A stretch of 64,000 bases of DNA, taken from Planctomycetota bacterium (lineage in GTDB: Bacteria > Planctomycetota > UBA1135 > GCA-002686595). This document shows positions 43,557-51,960 of this stretch, one piece after another; the first letter of the stretch is position 1; every line of letters begins with the position of its first letter. The DNA is taken from NCBI GenBank assembly GCA_016795325.1, contig JAEUHY010000060.1, forward strand, positions 124,001 through 188,000, written 5' to 3'. The position numbers were made by a program, and so were the translations under genes. The notes beneath the pieces are model-generated. The model had not been told where the DNA came from and ran no database searches. It saw only the letters and a program-made list of their open reading frames with translations.

Positions 43557-44542
43557 GCGGACCTTCGTGGCGCCTGCGCAGCGCGCTGTGCGGGCTGATG
43601 AGCGCCGTCGTTCTGCTGCCCGGCGCCGACGCGTCGTCGTCGGTCTCGCTCGCGCAGGCGACGTCGCGTTCTGCTTCGACTGCTTCGGCGCCCGACGTCG
43701 ACGCGTCGTGGAACTTCGAAGCCCGCGAACGCTCGGTGGGGGAAACGCTGACGGCGGTGCTGTTCGTCGCCCACGCTCCCCAGGCGCGCGTCGAGTGCGA
43801 CTTCAGCGCGCTCGAGGCCGACCCCTCGTGGCTGCTCGCCGCTCCCGCGCAGGTGCGACGCGTGCTGCGCGACGAGCGCGTGGTCGGCACGAGCATCACG
43901 CTCGAGTTGGTCTCGCTCGAGGCCGGCGAACGTGCCCTGCCTGCGCCCGCGTTGACGCTCGTCGAAGCTTCGGGCGGACGCCGCAAGCTCGCCACGGGCG
44001 AGGCCCTGGCGCGCTTTGCGAGCGCGCTCGCGCCCGGCGAAGACGAGCCGCGTGCGCCGCTCGGTTTTCGTCCGCTCGAAGCGGAGCTCGAACGCGGCTG
44101 GGCGGCCTGGCAAGTGGCCGCTGCCGCCGGCGGCGGACTCGCCGTCGCCATCGGCGCCTTCGCGCTGCTGCGCCGCAAGCGCAGCGCTGGCGCAACCCCG
44201 CCGCCGACGCCCCTCGAGCGGCTCGACGCTTTGGCGGCCCGCGACGTGGAGCAGCGCGAGAGCGTGCGGGACACTTGCTACGAACTCACCGCGCTCGTCC
44301 GCAGTGCGTTCGATGCGCGCGAGGGCGCTGCGCGATCGGCGTTGACCGATGCCGAGTGGCTGGCCGCGCTCGCGCCGAGCGTCGAGGCGAGCGTGCGCGC
44401 CGAACTCGCAGCGCTGCTGCGCGATGCGAGCGAGGTGAAGTACGCCGGGCGCCATCCGACGCACTGGGCGGTGCGCGAGATGCTCGAACGCGCGCGCAAG
44501 GCCTTGGAGTGGAGCGCCCGCGCTCCGGAGCGCGCCGCATGA
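43553..44542 (+). CDS. short BatD/DUF4381-like membrane protein
   Basis: 329 residues with an N-terminal hydrophobic signal segment, a beta-sandwich region (about 50-170, WNFEARERSVGETLTAVLFV) and a membrane helix at about 187-203 (AAAGGGLAVAIGAFALL). The cytosolic helical tail contains RDTCYELTALVRSAFDAREG and LTDAEWLAAL, resembling DUF4381 proteins found between DUF58 and BatA genes. The extracytoplasmic beta domain makes it look like a shortened BatD. It is linked by ATGA overlaps on both sides. Confidence 0.78.
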   Translation: MSGPSWRLRSALCGLMSAVVLLPGADASSSVSLAQATSRSASTASAPDVDASWNFEARERSVGETLTAVLFVAHAPQARVECDFSALEADPSWLLAAPAQVRRVLRDERVVGTSITLELVSLEAGERALPAPALTLVEASGGRRKLATGEALARFASALAPGEDEPRAPLGFRPLEAELERGWAAWQVAAAAGGGLAVAIGAFALLRRKRSAGATPPPTPLERLDALAARDVEQRESVRDTCYELTALVRSAFDAREGAARSALTDAEWLAALAPSVEASVRAELAALLRDASEVKYAGRHPTHWAVREMLERARKALEWSARAPERAA

Positions 44543-45612
44543 GCGCGTTGAGCGCTGTGCAAGAGGCCGCGCCGAGCGGCGTCGCCAGCGTCGCGCAGGC
44601 GCAGTGGCGCGTGATCGGCGACCTGTACCTCGCCGAGCCCGAGTTCCTGGCGCTCGCGCCGCTCGCGCTCGCGCTGCTGTACTGGGGCCGGCGCGCGCGC
44701 GCCCGCGCGGCGGGACGCGTCCCGCAGCTTCCCAGCGCCGCGTTGCCGCACTCGTGGACGCAGCGACTGGGCTGGATCCCGGTTGTCCTGCAGGGCCTCG
44801 CGCTCGTGCTCGTGAGCGTGGCTCTCGCTCGCCCTGTGCGCGGCAACGCCGTGCGCACGACGATCTCGGAGGGCATCGACATCGCGCTCGTGCTCGATCG
44901 TTCGGGCTCGATGAAGTACGACGACCTGGAGAAGGGCAAGACGCGCCTGGATGTGGCGAAGGAAGTGCTCGCCGCGTTCGCCGAGCGCCGCATGACCGAT
45001 CGCGTCGGCGCGGCCGACAGCTGCGCGTTGCTGACCTTCGCGCAGTACCCGGCGCTGTTGTGTCCGTTCACGCTCGACTTCGGCGCGTTCAAGGGCTTCC
45101 TCGACGGCGTGCAGTACGTGCGCAACGAAATCGAGGACGGAACCGCGATCGGCCGCGGGCTCGCCAAGGCCGTGTCGGTGCTCGCTGAGACCGACGCGCG
45201 CAGCAAGGTCGTGGTGCTGCTCACCGACGGCGAGAACAACGTGCTCGACATCACGCCGATCAAGGCCGCGGAGCTCGCCAAGGAGAAGGGCGTGCGCGTG
45301 TACACCGTGCTCGCCGGACGATTCGCCTTCCAGGAGGACGTGTTCGGCCGCATCTACGCGACCGAGCGTGAGCTCGACAGCAGTGAGCTCCAGCAGATCG
45401 CCGAGCTCACCGGCGGGCGCTTCTTCCGCGCCAAGGACCGCGGCGCGCTGGACGAGGTGTACGCGACGATCGAGGCGCTCGAACGCACGGAGCGGCGCGA
45501 AGAGCGCTACACCGAGACCTTCGACCTGTACTTCGACGTGCTGCTCGCGGCCCTGGTGTGCTACGCACTGGCGTGGTTCTCGTTCGCCACCTGGGCGAGG
45601 AGCTTGCCGTGA
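44539..45612 (+). CDS. batA: BatA-type membrane vWA protein
   Basis: 357 residues with two N-terminal membrane helices (about 35-52 and 78-97), a vWA domain and a C-terminal helix (about 330-350). The MIDAS motif is ALVLDRSGSM (D120, S122, S124), with the later acidic LLTDGENN. The segment between helices is basic, as in BatA. Bat proteins of aerotolerance operons are thought to form a membrane complex with BatB-E. ATGA overlap upstream and GTGA overlap downstream. Confidence 0.9.
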   Translation: MSALSAVQEAAPSGVASVAQAQWRVIGDLYLAEPEFLALAPLALALLYWGRRARARAAGRVPQLPSAALPHSWTQRLGWIPVVLQGLALVLVSVALARPVRGNAVRTTISEGIDIALVLDRSGSMKYDDLEKGKTRLDVAKEVLAAFAERRMTDRVGAADSCALLTFAQYPALLCPFTLDFGAFKGFLDGVQYVRNEIEDGTAIGRGLAKAVSVLAETDARSKVVVLLTDGENNVLDITPIKAAELAKEKGVRVYTVLAGRFAFQEDVFGRIYATERELDSSELQQIAELTGGRFFRAKDRGALDEVYATIEALERTERREERYTETFDLYFDVLLAALVCYALAWFSFATWARSLP

Positions 45613-46691
45613 GCTTCGCCCTGCTCGGCTTCGATCTGCTGCGCGAAGAGCAGCTGTGGTGGTTGCTGGCCGCCCCGATTCTGCTCGCGCTGGGGCTGTG
45701 GTCGCTGCGGCGGCGTCGCGCCGAGTTGCAGCGCATGGTCGAGGCGCGGCACACGCGCCGCTTCCTCCCGGACTTCAGTCGGCCGAAGTCGGTCCTGCGC
45801 CTGGTGCTCGCCTGCGCAGCGCTGTTTCTCGCCGGTTTCTCGGCCGCCGGACCCGTGCGCGGCTACACGGCGCGTTCGGTGCAGCGCCGCGGCCTCGACC
45901 TCGTCGTGTGCATCGACACCTCGCGCTCGATGCTCGTGCGCGACCTGCGCCCGGACCGACTGACGCGCGCCAAGCGCGAGGTCTCGGGCCTGATCGAACG
46001 GCTCAAAGGCGATCGCATCGCACTCGTGGCCTTCGCCGGCGACGCGCGCGACATCTCGCCGCTCACGCACGATCGCACGACGTTGCGTGCGCTGCTCGAA
46101 CGTGTGAACACCGAGGAGAACGTCAAGGGCGGCACCGACCTGGGCGCCGCGCTCAACCACGCGCTGCAGCTGTTCGATGGCCGCAGCGGCGCGCACGAAG
46201 CGATCGTGATGTTGACCGACGGCGAGGACCTCGAAGGCGGCGGACTCGAAGCCGCGCGGGTCGCCGCCGAGCGTGGGATTCGCATCTACGTCGTCGGAAT
46301 GGGCGCCGAGGGCGGCGGCAAGATCCCGCAGGTCGGCGCCGACGGCCGCGAGTCGTTCGTGACCGACGAGAACGGCCAGGAAGTGATCTCCGAGCTCGTG
46401 GGTGACACGCTCGAGCAGATCGCGCGCGCCAGCGGCGGCGAGTACCTCGCTGCGACGCGCTCGGCGACGCCGCTCGAGGAGCTGTACATCGCGCGCATCA
46501 ACCGGCTCGAAGGGCGCGACCTCGAGGGCGGCGTCGAGTACTTGCCGCACGATCGTTACCAGTGGTTCCTCGGCATGGCGGCGCTGTGCATGCTGGTCGA
46601 GTCCGGATTGCGTGAGCGGCGCCGGGTCTCGTCGCGCGCGAGTGAGTTTGGTGCGCCTGAGCTCAAGTCTTCGGAGGAGCGTGCAGCATGA
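45609..46691 (+). CDS. batB: BatB-type membrane vWA protein
   Basis: 360 residues starting at a GTG that overlaps the batA stop (GTGA at 45609-45612). Two N-terminal helices (about 15-33 and 62-82), a vWA domain with CIDTSRSM (D103) and MLTDGEDLEGGG, and a C-terminal helix (about 320-335). The GGTDLGAAL threonine completes the MIDAS. The DE..GQEVISELVGDTL stretch before the last helix is typical of BatB. Works with BatA and the following TPR proteins. Confidence 0.9.
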   Translation: MSFALLGFDLLREEQLWWLLAAPILLALGLWSLRRRRAELQRMVEARHTRRFLPDFSRPKSVLRLVLACAALFLAGFSAAGPVRGYTARSVQRRGLDLVVCIDTSRSMLVRDLRPDRLTRAKREVSGLIERLKGDRIALVAFAGDARDISPLTHDRTTLRALLERVNTEENVKGGTDLGAALNHALQLFDGRSGAHEAIVMLTDGEDLEGGGLEAARVAAERGIRIYVVGMGAEGGGKIPQVGADGRESFVTDENGQEVISELVGDTLEQIARASGGEYLAATRSATPLEELYIARINRLEGRDLEGGVEYLPHDRYQWFLGMAALCMLVESGLRERRRVSSRASEFGAPELKSSEERAA

Positions 46692-47785
46692 ATCTGCGAA
46701 GTTGGAGCTTGCTCGCGGCGGCTTGCGCGTTGGGCGCTCGAGCGCCTCAGACGCCGCCGTCTGACGCGCAGTCCGCGCCGAGTCCGTCGGCCTACTCCGG
46801 CAGCGTGCGCGACGCGCGCGCGCGCCTGCGCGAACTCGCCGAGTCGGCGCAGCACGAGCAGGCCGCGGCCTTCGCCGAAAGCGTGCTCGCGGCGCCGACG
46901 TGGAGCGTGGCTGCGGAACGCGAGCAAGCGGAGTTCTGGTTCGCCGTCGGCGTGGCGCGCGGCGCGGCGCAGGCCTATCCGCAGGCCGCGGACGCAGCGC
47001 ACGCGGCGCGCGGCCTGTCGGGCTCGAGCGAGCTGGGCCTCTCCAGCGGGTACAACGCGGGCGCGTTCCGTCTCGTGCACGCCGAGCGTCTGCGCCAGGA
47101 CATCCCGCAGATCCGCGAGCGACTCAAGCTCCCGCCGCTTGCGCCCAGTGCGCAGGGAATTCCGCAACCGGGCGGCGCGCCGCAGGGGCCGGTTGGGCAG
47201 GAGACGGCGTCCGACCCGATTGCCGTGGCGCGTGGCGCGTACCTCGCCGCGCGTGCGGATCTGATCGAACGTTGGCGCGCGGGGCCCGACGCCGACACGT
47301 GCGCCAACTTGGAGCTGATCGTGCGCCGGCTGCGCGAACTCGACGAACTCGAGCGACAGAACGAAGAGCAGCAGAACGAGTCGAGCGAGCGCGAGAACAA
47401 GGATCAGAAGAAGGATCCGCAGCAGCAAGACAAACAGGATCCGAGCCAGCAGCAGGACCAGCAGCAGAACGAAGAGCAGAAGGACGAGCAGGATCCCAAG
47501 GAGCAGCAGGACAAGCCCGAGGACTCCGAGCAGGACGCGAAGGACGAGCAGAAGCAGAACGAGGAGTCCAAGCCGGAGTCCGAGCAGGACAAGCAGGAGC
47601 AACAGGGCGAGCAGCAGCCGCCGAAGGACGGCGCCGATCCCGCGCAGGAACAAGAACAGCGCGTGCTCACGCCCGAGGAAGTCCAACGCCTGCTGCAGCA
47701 GCTGGACAAGATCGAAGACCAGGCCGCGCAGGTGCAGGCCGCGCTGCGGCGCGCCAAGCGCGTGCCGGTGAAGAAGGACTGGTAG
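46688..47785 (+). CDS. BatC-like protein with long charged Gln/Glu/Lys-rich tract
   Basis: 365 residues. Starts with a signal-like hydrophobic stretch, then TPR-like helices (about 35-215, QHEQAAAFAESVLAAP and AVGVARGAAQAYPQAAD). From about 222 to 316 comes an almost pure Glu/Gln/Lys/Asp tract of about 95 residues, followed by a short helical end EEVQRLLQQLDKIEDQAAQV. Such a tract followed by a terminal helix is characteristic of BatC proteins, where it is likely a disordered spacer. The DNA beneath it (about 47350-47640) is purine-rich and less GC-rich than its neighbours. ATGA overlap with batB. Confidence 0.82.
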   Translation: MNLRSWSLLAAACALGARAPQTPPSDAQSAPSPSAYSGSVRDARARLRELAESAQHEQAAAFAESVLAAPTWSVAAEREQAEFWFAVGVARGAAQAYPQAADAAHAARGLSGSSELGLSSGYNAGAFRLVHAERLRQDIPQIRERLKLPPLAPSAQGIPQPGGAPQGPVGQETASDPIAVARGAYLAARADLIERWRAGPDADTCANLELIVRRLRELDELERQNEEQQNESSERENKDQKKDPQQQDKQDPSQQQDQQQNEEQKDEQDPKEQQDKPEDSEQDAKDEQKQNEESKPESEQDKQEQQGEQQPPKDGADPAQEQEQRVLTPEEVQRLLQQLDKIEDQAAQVQAALRRAKRVPVKKDW

Positions 47786-47817
47786 AGCGGCGCCCGGCGC
47801 ATGCGCGACGTACACCC

Positions 47818-49593
47818 ATGAACATCGAACGAAATCTCGGCGCTCGGACGCGCGTGTTGCTCGCGCCGCTGCTCGTGCTCGCCGCGCTGCTCGCCTGGTC
47901 CGCCCCGGCGGCGGCGCAGCGCGGCGGCGAGCCGCAATTGCGCGCCTACCTCTCCAGCGGCGTGGTGCGCCTGGGCGAGCGCGCGTCGCTCCTCGTCACG
48001 GTCGAGAACGCGAACTCCGCGGAGTTGCGCTCCTTGCCGAAGGTCGACGGATTGAGCTTGGGCCCAGTTCCCAGCCCCAACGAAGTGATGCAGCTGCTCA
48101 GCATCGGCGGGCGTCAAGAGCGCACCGTGAGCCGCACGTGGCCGATCCCGGTTGCACCCGCGAAGGCTGGGGAGTTCGCGATCCCGCCGTTCGACGTGCT
48201 CGTGAACGGCGCGGTAGTCCGCACGCCCGAGCTGCGGCTGCGCGTGGTGGCGGACCTCAAGGGTGAGGAGCTCGGTTTCTTCGAGATCCGCGCCTCGTCG
48301 CCCAAGGTCGTGGTCGGCCAGCCCTTTTCGGTCGTGCTGGAGTTCGGCTTCGACGCCGCGATCCAGGAGCGCGTCAACTACGGCAACCTCGCGCTCTCGT
48401 GGTGGGGTCGCCTGCCCGGTCTGCTCGAGAACGAATCGCCGCCCGATCCGGCGGCGCGTTCGCTCGAGCTGCTCCTCAACGATCGCGAGCGCGTGAACGT
48501 GGTCGCCGTCGAGCCGTTGCGCGAGATGCGCGGCCGGCGTTTCGTCACGCTGCGCGCCGTGCGTTCGTACACGCCGACCCGCACCGGGAAGATCGAGTTC
48601 CCGGTCAGCTTCTTCGAGTTCGGCGAGGTCATCGAGCGGCGCGATTTCTTCCGCACGGAGCGCCAGAAGGGCGAGACGTTCTTCGCGCGCGCGCCCGAGT
48701 TCTCGATCGAAGTCGTCCCGCTGCCGGAAGCCGGCAAGCCGGTCGACTTCAGCGGCGCCATCGGCACTCTCGCGGTCAGCGCTTCGGCCCAGCCGCGCGA
48801 CGTCGACGCCGGCGAGTCGATCAAGCTGCGCGTCGAGTGGACCGGCGCGGGCAACCTGGAGTTCTTCACCGCTCCGGATCCGTCGCGCCTGGAGAGCTTT
48901 CGAGACTTCCGCGTGTACGGAAAGACCGAGGAGAAGTCCTTCGATCGCCGCGTGGTGGTCTACGACCTGGCGCCGCTGTCGAGCGCGGTCAAAGCGATCC
49001 CTGCCTTGCCGCTGCCGGTGTTCGAGCCGCAGAGCGAGCGCTACACGACGGTGTCGACGGCGCCGATCGAGATCCGCGTGCGCGCGCTCGAGGGCGCGAG
49101 TGGACTCGTCGGCGACGAAGCGCGCGAGACGTTCGACGAGGACCTGCTCGACATCGTCGCGCAACCTGCTCCGGCGGAAAGCCGCACGCCGCTCGGCGCG
49201 GGTTGGGTGCTGGCGCTCACCGGCGCCGTGCCGCTCGGCTGGTTTGCACTGCGCACCGCCGTTCGCAGGCACGGCGCTCCCGATGCGCCGCGCGAACGTG
49301 CGCGGCGCCGCGCGCGACGCGCGTTGGCGAAGGAGCTCGCCAAAGTGCGCGAGCCGCGTGAGCAACTCGTCGCGCTGCACCGATTCCTCGCGGCGCGCAC
49401 GGGCCGCAGTCCGCAGGACTGGGAGGGGCGCCCCGCCCGCGAGGCGCTAGTGCCCAGCCAGGCCGAGCGCGCGCGCGAGTTGGAGGCCTGCGTCGCCGAG
49501 TTGGAGAGCGCGGTCTGGGGCGGTCGCGGGGGCGCGCTCAAGCGCGATCGCGTGGAAGCGGCCGTCGACGAAGCCATGAAGGGAGGCCTGTGA
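47818..49593 (+). CDS. batD: BatD-type oxygen-tolerance protein
   Basis: 591 residues with a signal peptide ending APAAA|Q. Three or more Ig-like beta domains fill about 35-455 (LRAYLSSGVVRLGERASLLV, SIGGRQERTVSRTWPI, FFEIRASSPKVVVGQPF, AVSASAQPRDVDAGESIKL), the pattern of BatD. A membrane helix lies near 463-480 (AGWVLALTGAVPLGWF), followed by a cytosolic helical tail. It sits 32 nt after the BatC-like gene and overlaps the BatE gene start. Likely the extracytoplasmic part of the Bat complex. Confidence 0.9.
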   Translation: MNIERNLGARTRVLLAPLLVLAALLAWSAPAAAQRGGEPQLRAYLSSGVVRLGERASLLVTVENANSAELRSLPKVDGLSLGPVPSPNEVMQLLSIGGRQERTVSRTWPIPVAPAKAGEFAIPPFDVLVNGAVVRTPELRLRVVADLKGEELGFFEIRASSPKVVVGQPFSVVLEFGFDAAIQERVNYGNLALSWWGRLPGLLENESPPDPAARSLELLLNDRERVNVVAVEPLREMRGRRFVTLRAVRSYTPTRTGKIEFPVSFFEFGEVIERRDFFRTERQKGETFFARAPEFSIEVVPLPEAGKPVDFSGAIGTLAVSASAQPRDVDAGESIKLRVEWTGAGNLEFFTAPDPSRLESFRDFRVYGKTEEKSFDRRVVVYDLAPLSSAVKAIPALPLPVFEPQSERYTTVSTAPIEIRVRALEGASGLVGDEARETFDEDLLDIVAQPAPAESRTPLGAGWVLALTGAVPLGWFALRTAVRRHGAPDAPRERARRRARRALAKELAKVREPREQLVALHRFLAARTGRSPQDWEGRPAREALVPSQAERARELEACVAELESAVWGGRGGALKRDRVEAAVDEAMKGGL

Positions 49594-50399
49594 TGCACTC
49601 GCTCCTTCGCAAGTTGGCGCTTGTCGCTGCGCTGTTCTCCTGCCTGTCGTTCTTCGCCGGCGCGCGCGCGGCCGACCTCGGTTGGCAGGAGCCGCCGTCG
49701 AGCGGCGCTGCGCAGGATGCGTTCGCAGCCGGCGTCCAGTCCTACCGCGACGGCGCGTGGGCCGACGCGCGTGCGAACTTCCTCGAAGCCTTGGCCGCGC
49801 GCGGCGTCGAGCGCGCAAGCGTGCTGCGCAACCTCGGCAACGTGGCCTACCGCGAAGGCAAACCGCTCGAAGCCGCGGGTTGGTTCACGGCGGCGGTGCG
49901 CGAGGCGCCGCGCGACGCGGAGGCCTGGCGCAACCTCGAGTTCGTGCGCCGCGAGGCGGGGCTCGACCCCGCCGATCGCGGCGATCTGCGCGACACCGCG
50001 GTGCGCCTGGCGACGATGCTGCGCCTCGAGGAAGCAGAGCGCCTCGTGCTCTCCCTGCTCGCGCTGCTCGCGCTCGCGCTCGTGTGGGAGGCGCTGCGCG
50101 GCGGCCTCGCCTCGAAGGTCGTCGCGTGCAGCCTGAGCGTGTTGCTCGCACTCGCTTTCGTGCCCTACGCAGTGCAGTGGTCTGCGCAGGGCGCGCGTCC
50201 GCAGTTCGTGATCCAGCCCGAGGGCGCCGCGCTGAACAGCGAGCCTCGCGACGCCGCGGCGCTCGTCGGACGGTTGGCGCCCGCCAGTATCGTCGAACAA
50301 ATTGACGCACTGCCCGGCTGGGTCCGGGTGCGTTCGGATGCGGGACTGAGCGGCTGGTCACGCGAAAGTTCGGTGCTCAGCTTGAGCGACGCACGCTGA
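49590..50399 (+). CDS. BatE-like protein with TPR, membrane helices and SH3-like tail
   Basis: 269 residues from GTG 49590 (GTGA overlap) or 268 from the adjacent ATG 49593. A signal peptide (ALVAALFSCLSFFAGARA) leads into two TPR units (GVQSYRDGAWADARANFLEAL, VLRNLGNVAYREGKPLEAAGWF). Two membrane helices follow at about 150-165 and 175-190, then a bacterial SH3-like domain (GAALNSEPRDAAALVGRLAP, LPGWVRVRSDAGLSGWSRE). This order is usual for BatE. It closes the eight-gene operon. Confidence 0.85.
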   Translation: MMHSLLRKLALVAALFSCLSFFAGARAADLGWQEPPSSGAAQDAFAAGVQSYRDGAWADARANFLEALAARGVERASVLRNLGNVAYREGKPLEAAGWFTAAVREAPRDAEAWRNLEFVRREAGLDPADRGDLRDTAVRLATMLRLEEAERLVLSLLALLALALVWEALRGGLASKVVACSLSVLLALAFVPYAVQWSAQGARPQFVIQPEGAALNSEPRDAAALVGRLAPASIVEQIDALPGWVRVRSDAGLSGWSRESSVLSLSDAR

Positions 50400-50439
50400 A
50401 GGCGTTGCACGCGGCTCGCTCGAGCGCGACACTCGCCGC

Positions 50440-51948
50440 GTGAACTCGTCGGCACGCTTGCGCACCTCGCTCCTGGCGCTTCTGGCGCTCGTCTGCGTGG
50501 CGTGTGACGGCGCCAGCCTTCCGGCGCGGAGCTCCGCGTCCGGCGCGGCCGGCGGGAACGTGCTCGTGATCGTGATCGACGAGTTGCGCGCCGACCACAC
50601 CTCGGTCCTGGGCTACGACCGCGACACGACGCCGAATCTCGCTGCGCTGGCGCGCGAGGGTGTGGTCTTCGAACGCGCCTTCTCGCCGGCGCCGTGGGAT
50701 GTTCCCGCGCACGTCGCGTTGCTCTCGGGGTGCGATCCGACGATCGCCGAGCGGTATCTGCCCGCCAGTGCGCCGCGCCCGATCTCGCTGCGTTGGCGCT
50801 TCCCGGCCAGCGCGCCGTCGCTGCCCGAGGAGATGCTGCGCAGCGGCCGCACCACGGCCGCGTTCTCGGACTCGCTGCTGCTCGGGCCGACCTTGGGTTT
50901 CCAGCGCGGCTTCGAGACTTTCGATCTGCTCGAGTCGCGCGACGTGCGCGGCCCCGAGGATTTCGGGGCGGTCGGCGTGCTCGCGCGCTTTCGCCGCTGG
51001 CTCAGCGAATTGCCGCAGAGGCAAGGTTGGTTCGCCTACGTTCAGCTCGGCGATCTGACGCGCGAGTGGGGCGGCAACGACGAGTGGGGGCGCCGCTTCG
51101 AGCCGCGCGCGGAGCTCGACTACGCGCCGCCGGTGTCCGATTCGTTCGAGACGTTCTTCGCCATTCCCCGCCCGCGCTGGATCGGCGCGTACTGCACGCT
51201 CGGCGAGTACGAGTCGTACTACGACGGCGCGTTGGCGCGCGTCGACGACGCGCTCGGCAAGCTCTTCGCGCACCTGCGCGCGCGCGCGGACTTCGCCGAC
51301 CTCTCGATCGTCGTGGTGAGCTCGCACGGGATATCGTTCGGCGAGGACGGGCTCGTCCTGGACCACGGTCAATTGAACGACGCCGACCTACGTGCGCTGC
51401 TCGTGGTGCGCCCCGCGGATCGACTGGCGCGTGCGGCGCGCGGCGTGCGCGTGACGAGCACGATCAGCTTGCTCGACGTGGCGCCGACGCTGCTCGAGCT
51501 GGTGGGCCAGGCGCCGCTGGCGTCCATGCACGGCGCCTCGCTCGCGGCCAGTCTCGACACGGCGCGCGGAACGTTGGATTTTTCGCCGGAGCGGCGCGTG
51601 TTCGCGCGTTTTGCGCGCCTCGACGGCTTCGCAGTGCGCAGCGACCGCGGTGACTATCGCTGGTTGCGCACCTGGCGCAGCGACCGCGGCTACACACAGC
51701 GCGCCTGGTTCGGCGGCAAGTATCCGCCGGCGCAGGGGCCGCTCGAGGAGTGGCGGCCGCGCGGCGAGCTCGGCGCGCCGGATGCGGCGCCCGCGCTCGA
51801 CGTCGCCGCGCGCAACGCCGAGTACGACGCGGCGCGGGCCTGGTACGAGCGCGCCGAGCGGGATCGACGCACGTATTGGGCGGGGGACTTCGAGCAGTTG
51901 CCCGAAGCCGAACGCGCCGCCGCCCAGGCGCCGGTCCCGGCGCGCTGA
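50440..51948 (+). CDS. sulfatase-fold lipoprotein with a degenerate active site
   Basis: 502 residues from a GTG. A hydrophobic signal (LLALLALVCVAC) ends at C22. The fold is clear: VIVIDELRADH (D47), TTPNLAALAREGVVF and LSIVVVSSHGISFGEDG. The nucleophile position in SPAPWDVPAHVALLSG is Asp87 instead of Cys, Ser or Thr, and the metal-binding Asp before the second-site His is Ser295. Two essential residues are therefore missing. It may be a binding protein that arose from an enzyme like the 8629 gene, which keeps DH and has Thr. Only 12 bp separate it from the convergent GT-C gene. Confidence 0.85.
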   Translation: MNSSARLRTSLLALLALVCVACDGASLPARSSASGAAGGNVLVIVIDELRADHTSVLGYDRDTTPNLAALAREGVVFERAFSPAPWDVPAHVALLSGCDPTIAERYLPASAPRPISLRWRFPASAPSLPEEMLRSGRTTAAFSDSLLLGPTLGFQRGFETFDLLESRDVRGPEDFGAVGVLARFRRWLSELPQRQGWFAYVQLGDLTREWGGNDEWGRRFEPRAELDYAPPVSDSFETFFAIPRPRWIGAYCTLGEYESYYDGALARVDDALGKLFAHLRARADFADLSIVVVSSHGISFGEDGLVLDHGQLNDADLRALLVVRPADRLARAARGVRVTSTISLLDVAPTLLELVGQAPLASMHGASLAASLDTARGTLDFSPERRVFARFARLDGFAVRSDRGDYRWLRTWRSDRGYTQRAWFGGKYPPAQGPLEEWRPRGELGAPDAAPALDVAARNAEYDAARAWYERAERDRRTYWAGDFEQLPEAERAAAQAPVPAR

Positions 51949-51960
51949 GCGCCTCCCGCG

